Translations under genes and position numbers: made by a program | Notes under the pieces: generated by a model | Told to the model about the DNA's origin: nothing | The model's database searches: none | The model's input: only the letters and a program-made list of their open reading frames with translations | Origin: Sinorhizobium sp. 6-70 | GTDB lineage: Bacteria; Pseudomonadota; Alphaproteobacteria; Rhizobiales; Rhizobiaceae | Assembly (NCBI RefSeq): GCF_030124375.1 | Contig: NZ_JASKLS010000004.1 | Coordinates: forward strand, 358,985 to 405,261 | Length of the DNA stretch: 46,277 bases | Direction of reading: 5' to 3' | Part shown: in pieces, positions 8,300 to 15,892 of the stretch | Position numbering within the stretch: the stretch's first letter is position 1 | Layout of the letters: every line of letters starts with the position of its first letter

Positions 8300-9249
8300 G
8301 GTTTTCCGTCTCGTCGGCGCTTTCTATCGACCGCCTTCAGGCACCAGGCGGCAAAGTCTTCGGTTGCCTTCTCCCGGCCGATCTCGTTGAGCGTCTCGTG
8401 GCGCATGCCGTCATGGATGGTGATGGTCACGTCGGTCATATCGCGCGCTTTCATTTGCTCGCCGAGCCAGCGAATGGCGGCGCCGTTGAACGTCGAAGGA
8501 TCCGCGCTGCCGCCGACGAGATGGACGGGCAGATTGGCGGGCAACCGCGCCAACCGGTCCGCGCGGGCGCCGGCGAAGGCGAATTTGAACAGGTCGATCC
8601 AAAGCGACACCGTCGCATCGAAACCGCAGAGCGGATCGGCCGCGTATTTGGCGACTTCGCTTTCGTCGCGCGACAGCCAGTCGGCATCGCTCTTCCGATC
8701 GGCAATCGCCTTGCTCCAGGCGCCGAAGGTGAGCTTCGTCAGCAGAGGGCTCGGCACGTCCGAACCTTTCAGCATCCGCTCGATCGCCAATATCGCCTGA
8801 CCGCCTCGGCCGGCAAGGCCCGGGCGGAAATTGGAATTCCAGACGGCAAGCGCGTCATAAAGCTCTGGATCGGCTTCGGCGGCGTTGAGCGCGATCAGCC
8901 CACCCATCGAATGACCGAAGAGAACGACCGGCAGGTCCGGGTGGTTGGCGACTGCCATGTCGCGCATCGCCCGCACGTCCGCGATCACCTTGGCCGCCCC
9001 ATCCCGTTGCGCGAAGGTTGCAAGCGGGGCGTCCGGCGCCCGGCTCTCCCCATGGCCGCGATGGTCATGTGCATAGACATGGAAGCCATTTGCCGCCATC
9101 GCCTCGGCGAAACGCGCATAGCGGCCGGAATGTTCGGACAATCCGTGGCTGATGATGAGGATGCCCCGCGGTTCGGTCGAGGCCGTGAAATGGCGCCAGC
9201 CGAGCGTAGCACCCGTCGGGCTTTGATGCGTCCTCACCTGCCCGAACAT
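8296..9249 (-). CDS. Alpha/beta hydrolase, monoacylglycerol lipase / lysophospholipase-like
   Basis: This 317-residue serine hydrolase has the hydrolase_4 (PldB-like) pattern: oxyanion-side SHGLSEHSGRY (about residues 34-44), HDHRGHGES (61-69), nucleophile elbow GHSMGG with Ser114, a later Asp in VGGSADPS and a catalytic His in DGMRHETLNE. It likely cleaves monoacylglycerols or lysophospholipids. There is no signal peptide. I prefer the ATG at 9249, because the 38-residue extension from 9363 does not resemble the family, although the Shine-Dalgarno for 9249 is weak (GGGGG). It heads the operon that includes the EamA transporter and the thiamine-diphosphate enzyme. Confidence 0.85.
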   Translation of the reverse strand: MFGQVRTHQSPTGATLGWRHFTASTEPRGILIISHGLSEHSGRYARFAEAMAANGFHVYAHDHRGHGESRAPDAPLATFAQRDGAAKVIADVRAMRDMAVANHPDLPVVLFGHSMGGLIALNAAEADPELYDALAVWNSNFRPGLAGRGGQAILAIERMLKGSDVPSPLLTKLTFGAWSKAIADRKSDADWLSRDESEVAKYAADPLCGFDATVSLWIDLFKFAFAGARADRLARLPANLPVHLVGGSADPSTFNGAAIRWLGEQMKARDMTDVTITIHDGMRHETLNEIGREKATEDFAAWCLKAVDRKRRRDGKP

Positions 9250-9373
9250 GTCATGCCCCCGGGAACAATCATCAGACCTTTGCGTGCCGCCGAGAGAGTG
9301 TCGAGGACACCATCGCGCGAACCAAGGAACACTCTCAGCGGAAATGCCCTTCGCAAAATACACCGGCCGATAT

Positions 9374-9385
9374 CAAATCGATTTG
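9374..9385. promoter_or_regulatory. 12-bp perfect palindrome in the divergent hydrolase / RNase T2 promoter region
   Basis: CAAATCGATTTG is self-complementary and lies in the 275-bp region between two divergent genes, about 125 bp upstream of the hydrolase start and 140 bp upstream of the RNase T2 start. It could be an operator, but a single 12-mer is weak evidence. The rest of the gap shows only a tandem CTTGTTG doublet near 9408-9421. Confidence 0.25.
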
Positions 9386-9524
9386 CTCCGCAAAGGCAAT
9401 CGCTGCTTGTTGCTTGTTGCGCATGAGGTCACAACGAATCCGGAAATGAGGATTAGGGGTTGCAATTTTCGCGCATTCGTCGATATTTGTTCTTGTTTTG
9501 TTTTCCTGTTGGAGGCTATTTGAA

Positions 9525-10298
9525 ATGCGGGCGAGGGTGAAAACGAATCTTGCGAGAGTTGCGACACTCATTCTGGGGCTGGGACTGTCGTCCTTTGCCG
9601 CAGCCGAGGAGGTGTCGCCGGTCGAAACGGCGGGAGTGGCAAGCTCCGGCAAGACGCAATACGTGCTGGCGGTCAGTTGGCAGCCGGGATTTTGCGAGAC
9701 GCGACCGAACCGCAAGGAATGCGCGGATCAGACGGCAGACCGCTTTGATGCGACGCATTTCTCGCTTCACGGGCTCTGGCCGCTGAAGAAGAGCTATTGC
9801 GGCGTCGAGGCGGAGCTCAAGGCGCGCGATCGAAAGGGCGACTGGCTGGACCTGCCGAAGCTTGCCATGGCCGACGAAACCGCCGCACGCCTGCTCGTCG
9901 CCATGCCGGGGGTCAAGTCCGGCCTCGATCGCCACCAATGGCTGCAGAGCGGCACGTGCCAGACTGCAAAGGCGGACGATTATTTCAGGCTGCAACTGCG
10001 CCTTGTCGACGAATTGAACTCGTCCGCCGTGCAGGCTCTCTTTGCCGGCAAACTCGGTTCAGAGATTGGCGAAAAAGAGATCAAGCAGGCCTTCGACCAG
10101 AGCTTCGGGGTCGGGGCCGGCGACCGGGCGCGCATGCGCTGCCAGACGATCAACGGCCGCAGCGTCATCACCGGTTTCACCATCGGACTTTCCGGCGACC
10201 TCGCAGGCAAGGCTGGTCTTGAGAGCCTGATCCAGGCGGCCGGGCCGACCGAGTTCAAGTGCGCCAAGGGGATCGTCGACGCCGCCGGGCGCGGTTGA
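9525..10298 (+). CDS. Secreted RNase T2 family protein with altered CAS II motif
   Basis: This 257-residue protein begins with a signal peptide (residues 1-27, ATLILGLGLSSFAAA). The RNase T2 core has an intact first catalytic segment, FSLHGLWP, with His82. The second segment reads HQWLQSGTC at 137-145, where family enzymes have the pattern H-E-W-x-K-H-G-T-C. By this alignment the catalytic Glu, Lys and second His are replaced by Gln138, Gln141 and Ser142. Cysteines that form family disulfides (in GFCETR, ECADQ, YCG, GTC, RCQT and FKCAKG) are kept, so the fold is probably preserved while RNase activity may be reduced or lost. ATG 9525 has GGAGG (9511-9515) 9 bases upstream. Confidence 0.85.
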   Translation: MRARVKTNLARVATLILGLGLSSFAAAEEVSPVETAGVASSGKTQYVLAVSWQPGFCETRPNRKECADQTADRFDATHFSLHGLWPLKKSYCGVEAELKARDRKGDWLDLPKLAMADETAARLLVAMPGVKSGLDRHQWLQSGTCQTAKADDYFRLQLRLVDELNSSAVQALFAGKLGSEIGEKEIKQAFDQSFGVGAGDRARMRCQTINGRSVITGFTIGLSGDLAGKAGLESLIQAAGPTEFKCAKGIVDAAGRG

Positions 10299-10416
10299 TC
10301 CGCGAGGGCTGCTTGCCAGAAGGGATTGGTGTGGGCAGGCCTTTGGCGGATTGCCCCGCCACCGTAATTCGCCTACATAGCGGGCAAATTTCCCTTCCGA
10401 TGCGGAGCATTCCCTT

Positions 10417-12066
10417 ATGGCACGTCAGTTCATCTATCACATGGCCGGGCTCAACAAGGCCTATGGCAACAAGAAGGTCCTGGAGAACATCCATCTATCG
10501 TTCTACCCGGATGCGAAGATCGGTATTCTCGGCCCCAATGGCGCCGGTAAGTCGACGGTCCTCAGGATCATGGCGGGCCTCGACCATGAATATACCGGCG
10601 AAGCCTGGGTCGCTGAGGGCGCAACCGTCGGCTATCTGCCGCAGGAGCCGCAGCTCAATCCCGCAAAGACCGTGCTCGAGAACGTCATGGAGGGCGTTGC
10701 CGCCAAGAAGGCGATCCTCGACCGGTACAACGAACTGATGATGAACTATTCCGACGAGACGGCGGACGAGGGGGCCAAGCTCCAGGACATCATCGACAGC
10801 CAGAACCTCTGGGATCTCGACAGCCAGGTGGAGATGGCGATGGACGCGCTGCGCTGCCCGCCGGGTGACGCCGACGTCAACAATCTCTCGGGCGGTGAGA
10901 AGCGCCGCGTTGCGCTCTGCAAGCTCCTGCTGTCGCAGCCGGATCTCCTGCTGCTCGACGAACCGACCAACCACCTCGATGCCGAGACGATCGCCTGGCT
11001 CGAAAAGCACCTGCGCGAATATCCGGGTGCCGTGCTGATGGTCACCCACGACCGCTACTTCCTCGACAACGTCACCGGCTGGATCCTCGAGCTCGACCGC
11101 GGCCGCGGCATTCCCTACGAGGGTAATTATTCCGCCTATCTGCAGGCGAAGGCCAAGCGCATGGCCCAGGAGGGCCGCGAGGAGGCAACCCGCCAGAAGG
11201 CAATCAGCCGCGAGCAGGAGTGGATCGCTTCGAGCCCGAAGGCCCGACAGGCGAAATCCAAGGCGCGTGTCCGCGCCTATGACGAACTGGTCAAGGCGGC
11301 CGCCGACCGGCGTCCCGGCGACGCCCAGATCATCATTCCCGTCGGCGAGCGCTTGGGCCAGGTGGTCATCGAGGCGGAGAACATTTCCAAGGGCTATGAC
11401 GATCAACTGCTGATCGAGGGCCTGAGCTTCAAACTGCCGCCCGGCGGCATCGTCGGCGTCATTGGTCCGAACGGCGCCGGCAAGACGACGCTCTTCCGGA
11501 TGATCACCGGCAAGGAACAACCGAACGACGGTTCCTTCCGGATCGGCGAGAGCGTGCAGCTTGCCTATGTCGACCAGAGCCGCGACGCGCTCGACGCCAA
11601 CAAGACCGTCTGGGAGGAAATCTCCGGCGGCAATGACATCATCAAGCTGGGCAAGCACGAGGTCAATTCGCGCGCCTATTGCTCGTCCTTCAATTTCAAG
11701 GGCGGCGACCAGCAGCAGAAGGTAGGCACGCTTTCGGGTGGCCAGCGTAACCGCGTGCACCTCGCGAAGATGCTAAAGTCCGGCGGCAACGTCGTCCTGC
11801 TCGACGAACCGACCAACGACCTTGATACCGAAACGCTGGCGGCACTCGAGGACGCGCTCGAAAACTTCGCCGGTTGCGCGGTCATCATCAGCCACGACCG
11901 CATGTTCCTCGACCGTCTGGCGACCCATATCCTCGCCTTTGAGGGCGATAGCCATGTTGAGTGGTTCGAAGGCAACTTCGAGGACTACGAAAAGGACAAG
12001 GTCCGCCGCCTCGGCCCGGATTCGGTCAATCCGAAGCGCGTGACCTACAAGCGCCTGACGCGCTAA
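10417..12066 (+). CDS. ettA: Energy-dependent translational throttle protein EttA (ABC-F ATPase)
   Basis: This 549-residue ABC-F protein binds the ribosomal E site and gates the first elongation cycle according to the ATP/ADP ratio. Two ABC ATPase domains are visible: Walker [10 protein letters not shown] at 39-47 with signature LSGGE at 157-161, and Walker [10 protein letters not shown] at 350-358 with signature LSGGQ at 439-443. Both Walker B stretches read LLDEPTN. The linker (about 235-310) is rich in Arg/Lys/Gln, as in the P-site tRNA interaction motif. There are no membrane segments, which excludes a transporter. The length matches the family (about 550). The Agrobacterium homologue is known as ChvD. 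A Shine-Dalgarno GGAG lies about 10 bases before the ATG. Repeat elements follow the stop codon. Confidence 0.95.
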   Translation: MARQFIYHMAGLNKAYGNKKVLENIHLSFYPDAKIGILGPNGAGKSTVLRIMAGLDHEYTGEAWVAEGATVGYLPQEPQLNPAKTVLENVMEGVAAKKAILDRYNELMMNYSDETADEGAKLQDIIDSQNLWDLDSQVEMAMDALRCPPGDADVNNLSGGEKRRVALCKLLLSQPDLLLLDEPTNHLDAETIAWLEKHLREYPGAVLMVTHDRYFLDNVTGWILELDRGRGIPYEGNYSAYLQAKAKRMAQEGREEATRQKAISREQEWIASSPKARQAKSKARVRAYDELVKAAADRRPGDAQIIIPVGERLGQVVIEAENISKGYDDQLLIEGLSFKLPPGGIVGVIGPNGAGKTTLFRMITGKEQPNDGSFRIGESVQLAYVDQSRDALDANKTVWEEISGGNDIIKLGKHEVNSRAYCSSFNFKGGDQQQKVGTLSGGQRNRVHLAKMLKSGGNVVLLDEPTNDLDTETLAALEDALENFAGCAVIISHDRMFLDRLATHILAFEGDSHVEWFEGNFEDYEKDKVRRLGPDSVNPKRVTYKRLTR

Positions 12067-12067
12067 C

Positions 12068-12111
12068 GCATGTTGCCCAAAACTGTGCAGCGGTTTTGGA
12101 CCACGACATGC
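12068..12111. repeat. Dispersed palindromic repeat after ettA
   Basis: GCATGT (12068-12073) and CCAAAAC (12077-12083) pair with GTTTTGG (12093-12099) and ACATGC (12106-12111), giving a long imperfect hairpin. The pattern is a common intergenic repeat in rhizobia. It begins two bases after the ettA stop codon and probably shapes the 3' end of that transcript. Confidence 0.55.
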
Positions 12112-12130
12112 ATGAAAACAAAGACGTAAA

Positions 12131-12224
12131 GCGCCACGCGTCTTATCAGACGCGCAAAGGTCGCTGTAGCTCCCTGAATTGCTGGATGTTTTACATCGTC
12201 TGCGATTAAGGAGACATGCAGTAG
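12131..12224. repeat. Sinorhizobium mosaic repeat (ABC-element-like), copy 1
   Basis: The unit starts with a GCGTC...GACGC hairpin, continues with CGCAAAGGTCGCTGTAGC and CTGAATTGCTG, and ends in ACATGCAGTAGG. The copy at 23790-23885 shares the same order of blocks with a few substitutions. Such modular intergenic elements are frequent in S. meliloti. It lies between ettA and the SahR-like gene. Confidence 0.6.
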
Positions 12225-12235
12225 GCTCTTCTTGG

Positions 12236-12261
12236 ACGGGCGGATCGTAGCATCCGCCCGT
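12236..12261 (+). terminator. Perfect 10-bp hairpin, possible terminator
   Basis: ACGGGCGGAT (12236-12245) pairs exactly with ATCCGCCCGT (12252-12261) across a CGTAGC loop. The following bases (TCGCCTATCTTCTCC) are pyrimidine-rich but not a true U-run. It separates the ettA unit from the SahR-metF promoter region. Confidence 0.5.
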
Positions 12262-12295
12262 TCGCCTATCTTCTCCGCGCCATTCGATTGTCTTT

Positions 12296-12317
12296 GTGCG
12301 CAAATTCACTTGCGCAC
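12296..12317 (+). promoter_or_regulatory. Interrupted palindrome (8-6-8) upstream of the SahR-like gene
   Basis: GTGCGCAA (12296-12303) and TTGCGCAC (12310-12317) are exact reverse complements separated by 6 bp. It is followed 11 bp later by the 22-bp palindrome at 12329-12350. TTGCGC at 12311-12316 could serve as a -35 hexamer 17 bp upstream of TAAAGA. It may bind a second regulator, or be a distal site of the same one. Confidence 0.4.
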
Positions 12318-12328
12318 TTCTCACAAAT

Positions 12329-12350
12329 CACATAAAGATATCTTTATGTG
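12329..12350 (+). promoter_or_regulatory. sahR: Perfect 22-bp palindrome, probable SahR operator
   Basis: The arm CACATAAAGAT (12329-12339) is followed directly by its exact reverse complement (12340-12350). It ends 14 bp before the ATG of the ArsR-methyltransferase gene. It is AT-rich in a GC-rich genome and has the length and symmetry expected for a dimeric ArsR-type repressor site. Its position, overlapping a possible -10, suggests autoregulation of the sahR-metF operon. Confidence 0.7.
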
Positions 12351-12364
12351 TTGATGAGGAGGCG

Positions 12365-13387
12365 ATGGTGAGCCGAGGAACGCTTGGGTTGGACGCGTTG
12401 GTCGACGTGCTGAAGGCGGCGGGTGAGCCGACACGGATGCGCCTGCTCGCTTTGCTGTGTGCCAGCGACCTTACCGTCACCGATCTTACCGAAATTCTCG
12501 GACAATCGCAGCCGCGTATCTCCCGGCATCTGAAGCTGCTTGCCGAAGTGGCGCTCATTGATCGCTATCAGGAAGGGGCGTGGGCCTATTTCCGCCTGCG
12601 GCAGGAGGGAGGGCGTGTCGCGCTGGTGCGCGAACTGCTCGCGGCGGCCGCGGCTGAAGACGCCATCCTTGCCAAGGATGCGATGCGGCTCGCCGTCCTG
12701 AAACGCCAGCGCGCCGAGAAGGCGCAGGCCTATTTCAGCCGCAATGCCGCCGAATGGGATGAACTGAGGCGGCTGCATGTCAGCGAAGGCGATGTCGAGG
12801 CCACGCTGAAGGCGATGGTCGGCGAGAAACCGGTCGAAAGCCTGCTCGATCTTGGCACCGGCACCGGTCGTATCCTGCAACTTTTCGAGGGTATCTACCG
12901 GCGCGGCATCGGCGTCGATGCCAGCCGCGACATGCTTGCTGTGGCGCGCTCCAACCTCGACAGGGCGGGAATTACGAAAGCTTCCATCCGCCACGGCGAT
13001 ATCTTCAACTTGCCGCTCGACGGACAGGCTTTCGATCTCGTGACGATCCATCAGGTGCTGCATTTCCTGGAGGAGCCCGAAGCGGCGATTGCCGAGGCCG
13101 CGCGCATGCTCGCGCCTGGCGGCCGGCTCGTCATCATCGATTTCGCCCCGCACGGGCTCGAATATCTGCGTCATGAGCATGCCCATGCGCGCCTCGGCTT
13201 CTCCCATCAGGCGATGGCCGACTGGCTGCAGAAGGCTGGCCTCGCGCTGGAGAAAACAACCGACCTCGCGCCGGAGGGCGCGGACGAGGGCAAACTGACA
13301 GTGACGATCTGGCTGGCGCGCGATCAGCGTGTTGCCGATCACATCGCCGATATGCCGCGTCAGCGCGTTCAGGCAGGGGGAGTTTGA
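12365..13387 (+). CDS. sahR: ArsR-family regulator fused to a SAM methyltransferase domain, probable SahR
   Basis: This 340-residue two-domain protein has an ArsR winged helix at about 10-80 (recognition region SQPRISRHLKLLAE at 48-61). A class I methyltransferase-like domain covers about 140-300, with the SAM-binding loop LLDLGTGTG at 160-168 intact and an acidic Gly-Val-Asp stretch after it. In Proteobacteria, SahR is a regulator of this fused type that controls S-adenosylhomocysteine recycling and methionine-cycle genes, with its methyltransferase-like domain sensing SAH. The downstream metF (2-bp gap) and the perfect palindrome just upstream fit that role. Start ATG 12365 follows GAGGAGG very closely; GTG 12368 is an alternative. 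The name is inference from architecture and context. Confidence 0.8.
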   Translation: MVSRGTLGLDALVDVLKAAGEPTRMRLLALLCASDLTVTDLTEILGQSQPRISRHLKLLAEVALIDRYQEGAWAYFRLRQEGGRVALVRELLAAAAAEDAILAKDAMRLAVLKRQRAEKAQAYFSRNAAEWDELRRLHVSEGDVEATLKAMVGEKPVESLLDLGTGTGRILQLFEGIYRRGIGVDASRDMLAVARSNLDRAGITKASIRHGDIFNLPLDGQAFDLVTIHQVLHFLEEPEAAIAEAARMLAPGGRLVIIDFAPHGLEYLRHEHAHARLGFSHQAMADWLQKAGLALEKTTDLAPEGADEGKLTVTIWLARDQRVADHIADMPRQRVQAGGV

Positions 13388-13389
13388 GA

Positions 13390-14319
13390 ATGACGACACG
13401 GACGCTTTATCCGGCTGAGCGCGGTAACCTCAGACTGTCATTCGAGTATTTTCCTCCGAAGACCGACGAAATGGAGGTGCAGCTCTTCCAGACGGTTGCG
13501 GACCTTTCCGTGTTTGACCCTGCCTTCGTCACCGTGACCTACGGCGCCGGCGGCTCGACGAAGGCCCGTTCGCTGACGACCGTCAGGCGTATGATCGGGG
13601 AAATGGGCATCGGGAACACGGCGGCGCATCTGACCTGCGTCGGCGCCCCGAAAGCCGAAGTCGATGCAGTGATCGAGGAGTTCCTGGCCTTCGGCGTCCG
13701 GCATTTCGTGGCGCTCCGGGGCGATCCGCAGGGCGGCATCGGCAGCGCCTATCAGCCGTTTCCGGGAGGTTACGAAAACGCCGCTGCCCTCGTAAAGGCC
13801 TTGCGCGCCCGTGGCGACTTCGAAATTTCGGTTTCGGCCTATCCGGAGAAGCACCCGGAGAGCACGGATGTCGCCGCCGATATCGACATGCTGAAGCGCA
13901 AGGTCGACAACGGCGCGACGCGGGCGATCACCCAGTTCTTCTTCGACAACGATGATTTCGAGCGTTATCTGGAGCGGGTGCGAAGGGCCGGCGTCCACGT
14001 TCCGATCGTGCCGGGAATCCTGCCGATCAACAATCTCGCTCAGGTCCAGAGATTCGCCGGATTGTGCGGCGCGCGGGTTCCCGAGGCGGTCATTTCGCGG
14101 CTCGCCCATCTTGAAGACCAGCCCGCGGAGCGGTTCAAGGAAGCGACCCATATCGCCGCCGAACAGATTGTCGATCTCGCCCGGCGCGGCGTGCGCGATT
14201 TCCATCTCTACACGATGAACCGCTCACCGCTTATCACGGCGGTCTGCGATCTTGTCGGGTTTGAGCGTATGCCGGTGCAGGAGACCGCTGTCGAGCTTCC
14301 GATCAGGGCGAGCGCGTAG
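13390..14319 (+). CDS. metF: 5,10-methylenetetrahydrofolate reductase
   Basis: This 309-residue flavoenzyme reduces 5,10-methylene-THF to 5-methyl-THF, the methyl donor for methionine synthase. The TIM-barrel family signatures are visible: FEYFPPKT near the N-terminus with the conserved Glu, FVTVTYGAGGS, the HLTC block, FVALRGDPQGG, ISVSAYPEKHPES and ITQFFFDND, and finally FHLYTMNR. The length is normal for bacterial MetF (about 300). ATG 13390 follows the sahR stop by 2 bp, with GGGGGAG upstream, so the two genes are one operon. A matching 12-bp-stem terminator follows at 14342-14373. Confidence 0.96.
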   Translation: MTTRTLYPAERGNLRLSFEYFPPKTDEMEVQLFQTVADLSVFDPAFVTVTYGAGGSTKARSLTTVRRMIGEMGIGNTAAHLTCVGAPKAEVDAVIEEFLAFGVRHFVALRGDPQGGIGSAYQPFPGGYENAAALVKALRARGDFEISVSAYPEKHPESTDVAADIDMLKRKVDNGATRAITQFFFDNDDFERYLERVRRAGVHVPIVPGILPINNLAQVQRFAGLCGARVPEAVISRLAHLEDQPAERFKEATHIAAEQIVDLARRGVRDFHLYTMNRSPLITAVCDLVGFERMPVQETAVELPIRASA

Positions 14320-14341
14320 ACGCACCAGTTCGAGCAAAGAT

Positions 14342-14373
14342 AAGCCCATGAACGGATCGGCGTTCATGGGCTT
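14342..14373 (+). terminator. Terminator of the sahR-metF operon
   Basis: AAGCCCATGAAC (14342-14353) pairs perfectly with GTTCATGGGCTT (14362-14373) across an 8-base loop. The tail is TGGTTGTTATC, moderately T-rich. It lies 22 bp after the metF stop codon. In the 500-bp gap that follows I find the small minus-strand gene at 14496-14573. Confidence 0.75.
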
Positions 14374-14456
14374 TGGTTGTTATCGCAGTCTGTTGACCGG
14401 GTACTCTCTGAGTGGCCTGCCTGACAAATCTTGCTGCAAATGGATTTCCGGAAATT

Positions 14457-14482
14457 AAAGTCCTTGTCTCGGTTTGGACTTT
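14457..14482 (-). terminator. Possible terminator of the 25-residue membrane protein gene
   Basis: Read on the minus strand, AAAGTCC (14482-14476) pairs with GGACTTT (14463-14457) over a 12-base loop and continues into AATTTCC. It begins 13 bp after the small gene's stop codon. The stem is short and the T tail weak, so confidence is moderate. Confidence 0.45.
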
Positions 14483-14495
14483 TCAGCGGCCCTGC

Positions 14496-14573
14496 TCAGA
14501 CAAAAAGCATTATGGCCACGAATGCGAACGCTGCACTGATCATGAGGACATTCAACGAATGTGTAAGTCCCAT
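14496..14573 (-). CDS. Very small (25-residue) hydrophobic, probably membrane-inserted protein
   Basis: This frame encodes 25 residues: a short polar start (MGLTHS) and then an uninterrupted hydrophobic run, LNVLMISAAFAFVAIMLFV, long enough for one transmembrane helix. The signals around it are those of a real gene. GGGAGGA (14587-14581) lies 7 bases before the ATG, a -35/-10 pair with 17-bp spacing lies just upstream, and a hairpin follows the stop codon. It is too short for standard gene callers. Its function is unknown; single-helix proteins of this size usually modulate a larger membrane complex. It stands alone between the metF terminator and an EamA transporter, so context gives no partner. 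Chance cannot be excluded without conservation data. Confidence 0.6.
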   Translation of the reverse strand: MGLTHSLNVLMISAAFAFVAIMLFV

Positions 14574-14603
14574 AAGATGATCCTCCCTGCGTTGACCGGT
14601 AAA

Positions 14604-14632
14604 ACATAGGGCGAAAAAACGGCGTGTGAAAG
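14604..14632 (-). promoter_or_regulatory. Promoter candidate for the 25-residue protein gene
   Basis: On the minus strand, CTTTCA (14632-14627) and CTATGT (14609-14604) are spaced by exactly 17 bp. They resemble the rhizobial sigma-70 consensus CTTGAC-N17-CTATAT. The predicted start of transcription, about 14597, gives a leader of roughly 24 nt that contains the ribosome binding site. Confidence 0.5.
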
Positions 14633-14821
14633 CGAAACTTGTGCTGCGCTGCGAAAGACGGACTGTAACAATGCGTTATTCACAGAACTAAACGTCGGAA
14701 ATTATTCGATTTTCTCCTTGCCACATTTTTTTCACAATTGCTTCGCGCGGGTTAATGTAACCGCGTGTAATGCTGCGTGAGCGTCGCGGAGGGCGATGAC
14801 GAAGCCTTTTTTGATTCTTTT

Positions 14822-15760
14822 TCAGGTCGAATAACGAAGCTTCAGGACGCGTCCGTCGAGGACGGCGAGGCCGGCTGCGATGAGCGCCATGCCGGCGATA
14901 TCCACCGCCTGCAGTGTCTCGCCGAGAAAGAGATAGCCAAGCAATATGGCGCTCGGTGGCACGAGCAGCGTGACGAGCGAAGCGTTGGTTGCGCCAGCCT
15001 CCGCCATGATGCGGAAATAGAGAATGTAGCCGTAGGCGGTCGAGACGAGAGCGAGGCCGAGGATCGCGAACACGGCGGTTGTCGGCGGCGCCGGCAGCAT
15101 CCAGGGCGTATCGGCAAGGGCGGCGATCGGCAACATCATCAGTGTCGACGCCGTCAATTGTCCGGCTGCCGTCACCGGCGGTGCCAGACTGCGGAAGCGC
15201 TTGCCGTAGGTTGCGGCCAGGCCGTAGCTGACAGCGGCCAGCACCGGCAGCACGAGCGCCCAGAGCGGGATGGTTGTGGAACGGCCGACAAGACCCGAAA
15301 GCGCGCTCGGACCGATGAGCACGATGGTGCCCGCCAGCCCCAACAAACAACCGCTGATCTTGGCGGCGCTCAGCTTCTCGTCGTCCGTGGCCATGTTGGC
15401 GATCAGTACGGTCCAGACCGGCGTCGTCGCGTTCAGGATCGCGGCGAGCCCGGCGCCAATATGCGTTTGGCCGAGGAAGATGAAGGCGTGCGGGATGGCG
15501 TTGTTGATCAATCCCATCAGCATGAATTCGGGCCAGCGTTCCTTGAGCGCCGGATAGATGCCGTAGCGGCCGCGAATGTAGATGTGGAGAGCAAGCGCCG
15601 CGAGACCGAGACGCAGGAGAACCAGCGTGAAGGGCGGCACATGGGCAACGGCAACCCGCGCGAAGAAGAAGGAACCACCCCAGATAAGGCCAAGCAGGGT
15701 CAGGAGCGCCCAGTTGCCCATCGTCATCTGTGTGTTGATCGCCTTTGCCGGTGAACTCAT
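14822..15760 (-). CDS. DMT-superfamily (EamA) exporter
   Basis: This 312-residue inner-membrane protein has about ten predicted helices in two EamA repeats. The repeat signature is seen in WALLTLLGLIWGGSFFFARV near the N-terminus and in the second half (LVSTAYGYILYFRIMAEAGA, then LVTLLVPPSAILLGYLFLGE). The latter block is typical of the RhaT/YdcZ-like metabolite exporters. ATG 15760 is preferred over an in-frame ATG at 15862, whose 34-residue extension is charged and would precede the first helix. The Shine-Dalgarno is weak. The substrate is unknown. It is transcribed on its own: a terminator (15801-15832) lies between it and the upstream lytic transglycosylase gene. Confidence 0.88.
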   Translation of the reverse strand: MSSPAKAINTQMTMGNWALLTLLGLIWGGSFFFARVAVAHVPPFTLVLLRLGLAALALHIYIRGRYGIYPALKERWPEFMLMGLINNAIPHAFIFLGQTHIGAGLAAILNATTPVWTVLIANMATDDEKLSAAKISGCLLGLAGTIVLIGPSALSGLVGRSTTIPLWALVLPVLAAVSYGLAATYGKRFRSLAPPVTAAGQLTASTLMMLPIAALADTPWMLPAPPTTAVFAILGLALVSTAYGYILYFRIMAEAGATNASLVTLLVPPSAILLGYLFLGETLQAVDIAGMALIAAGLAVLDGRVLKLRYST

Positions 15761-15800
15761 CGTCGTGCCTGTGCCATGCTGCAAGTGACGCGCAAGCCGT

Positions 15801-15832
15801 AATACAAAGAAGCGGGCGCTGCCACCCGCTTC
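15801..15832 (-). terminator. Intrinsic terminator of the lytic transglycosylase gene
   Basis: GAAGCGGG (minus strand 15832-15825) pairs with CCCGCTTC (15816-15809) over an 8-base loop and is followed by TTTGTATT. It lies about 60 bp after the transglycosylase stop codon and before the EamA gene start. Confidence 0.75.
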
Positions 15833-15892
15833 TTGCTCGTTCCACGTTCTCGTGCCCGCCACGGTTGTCCGACGACAAGCGGAACGTTGCGA

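Noticed and set aside
14412..14609. 65-codon plus-strand frame in the metF-EamA gap
   Set aside because: No Shine-Dalgarno and unnatural Cys/His-rich composition; the minus-strand small gene in the same place has far better signals.
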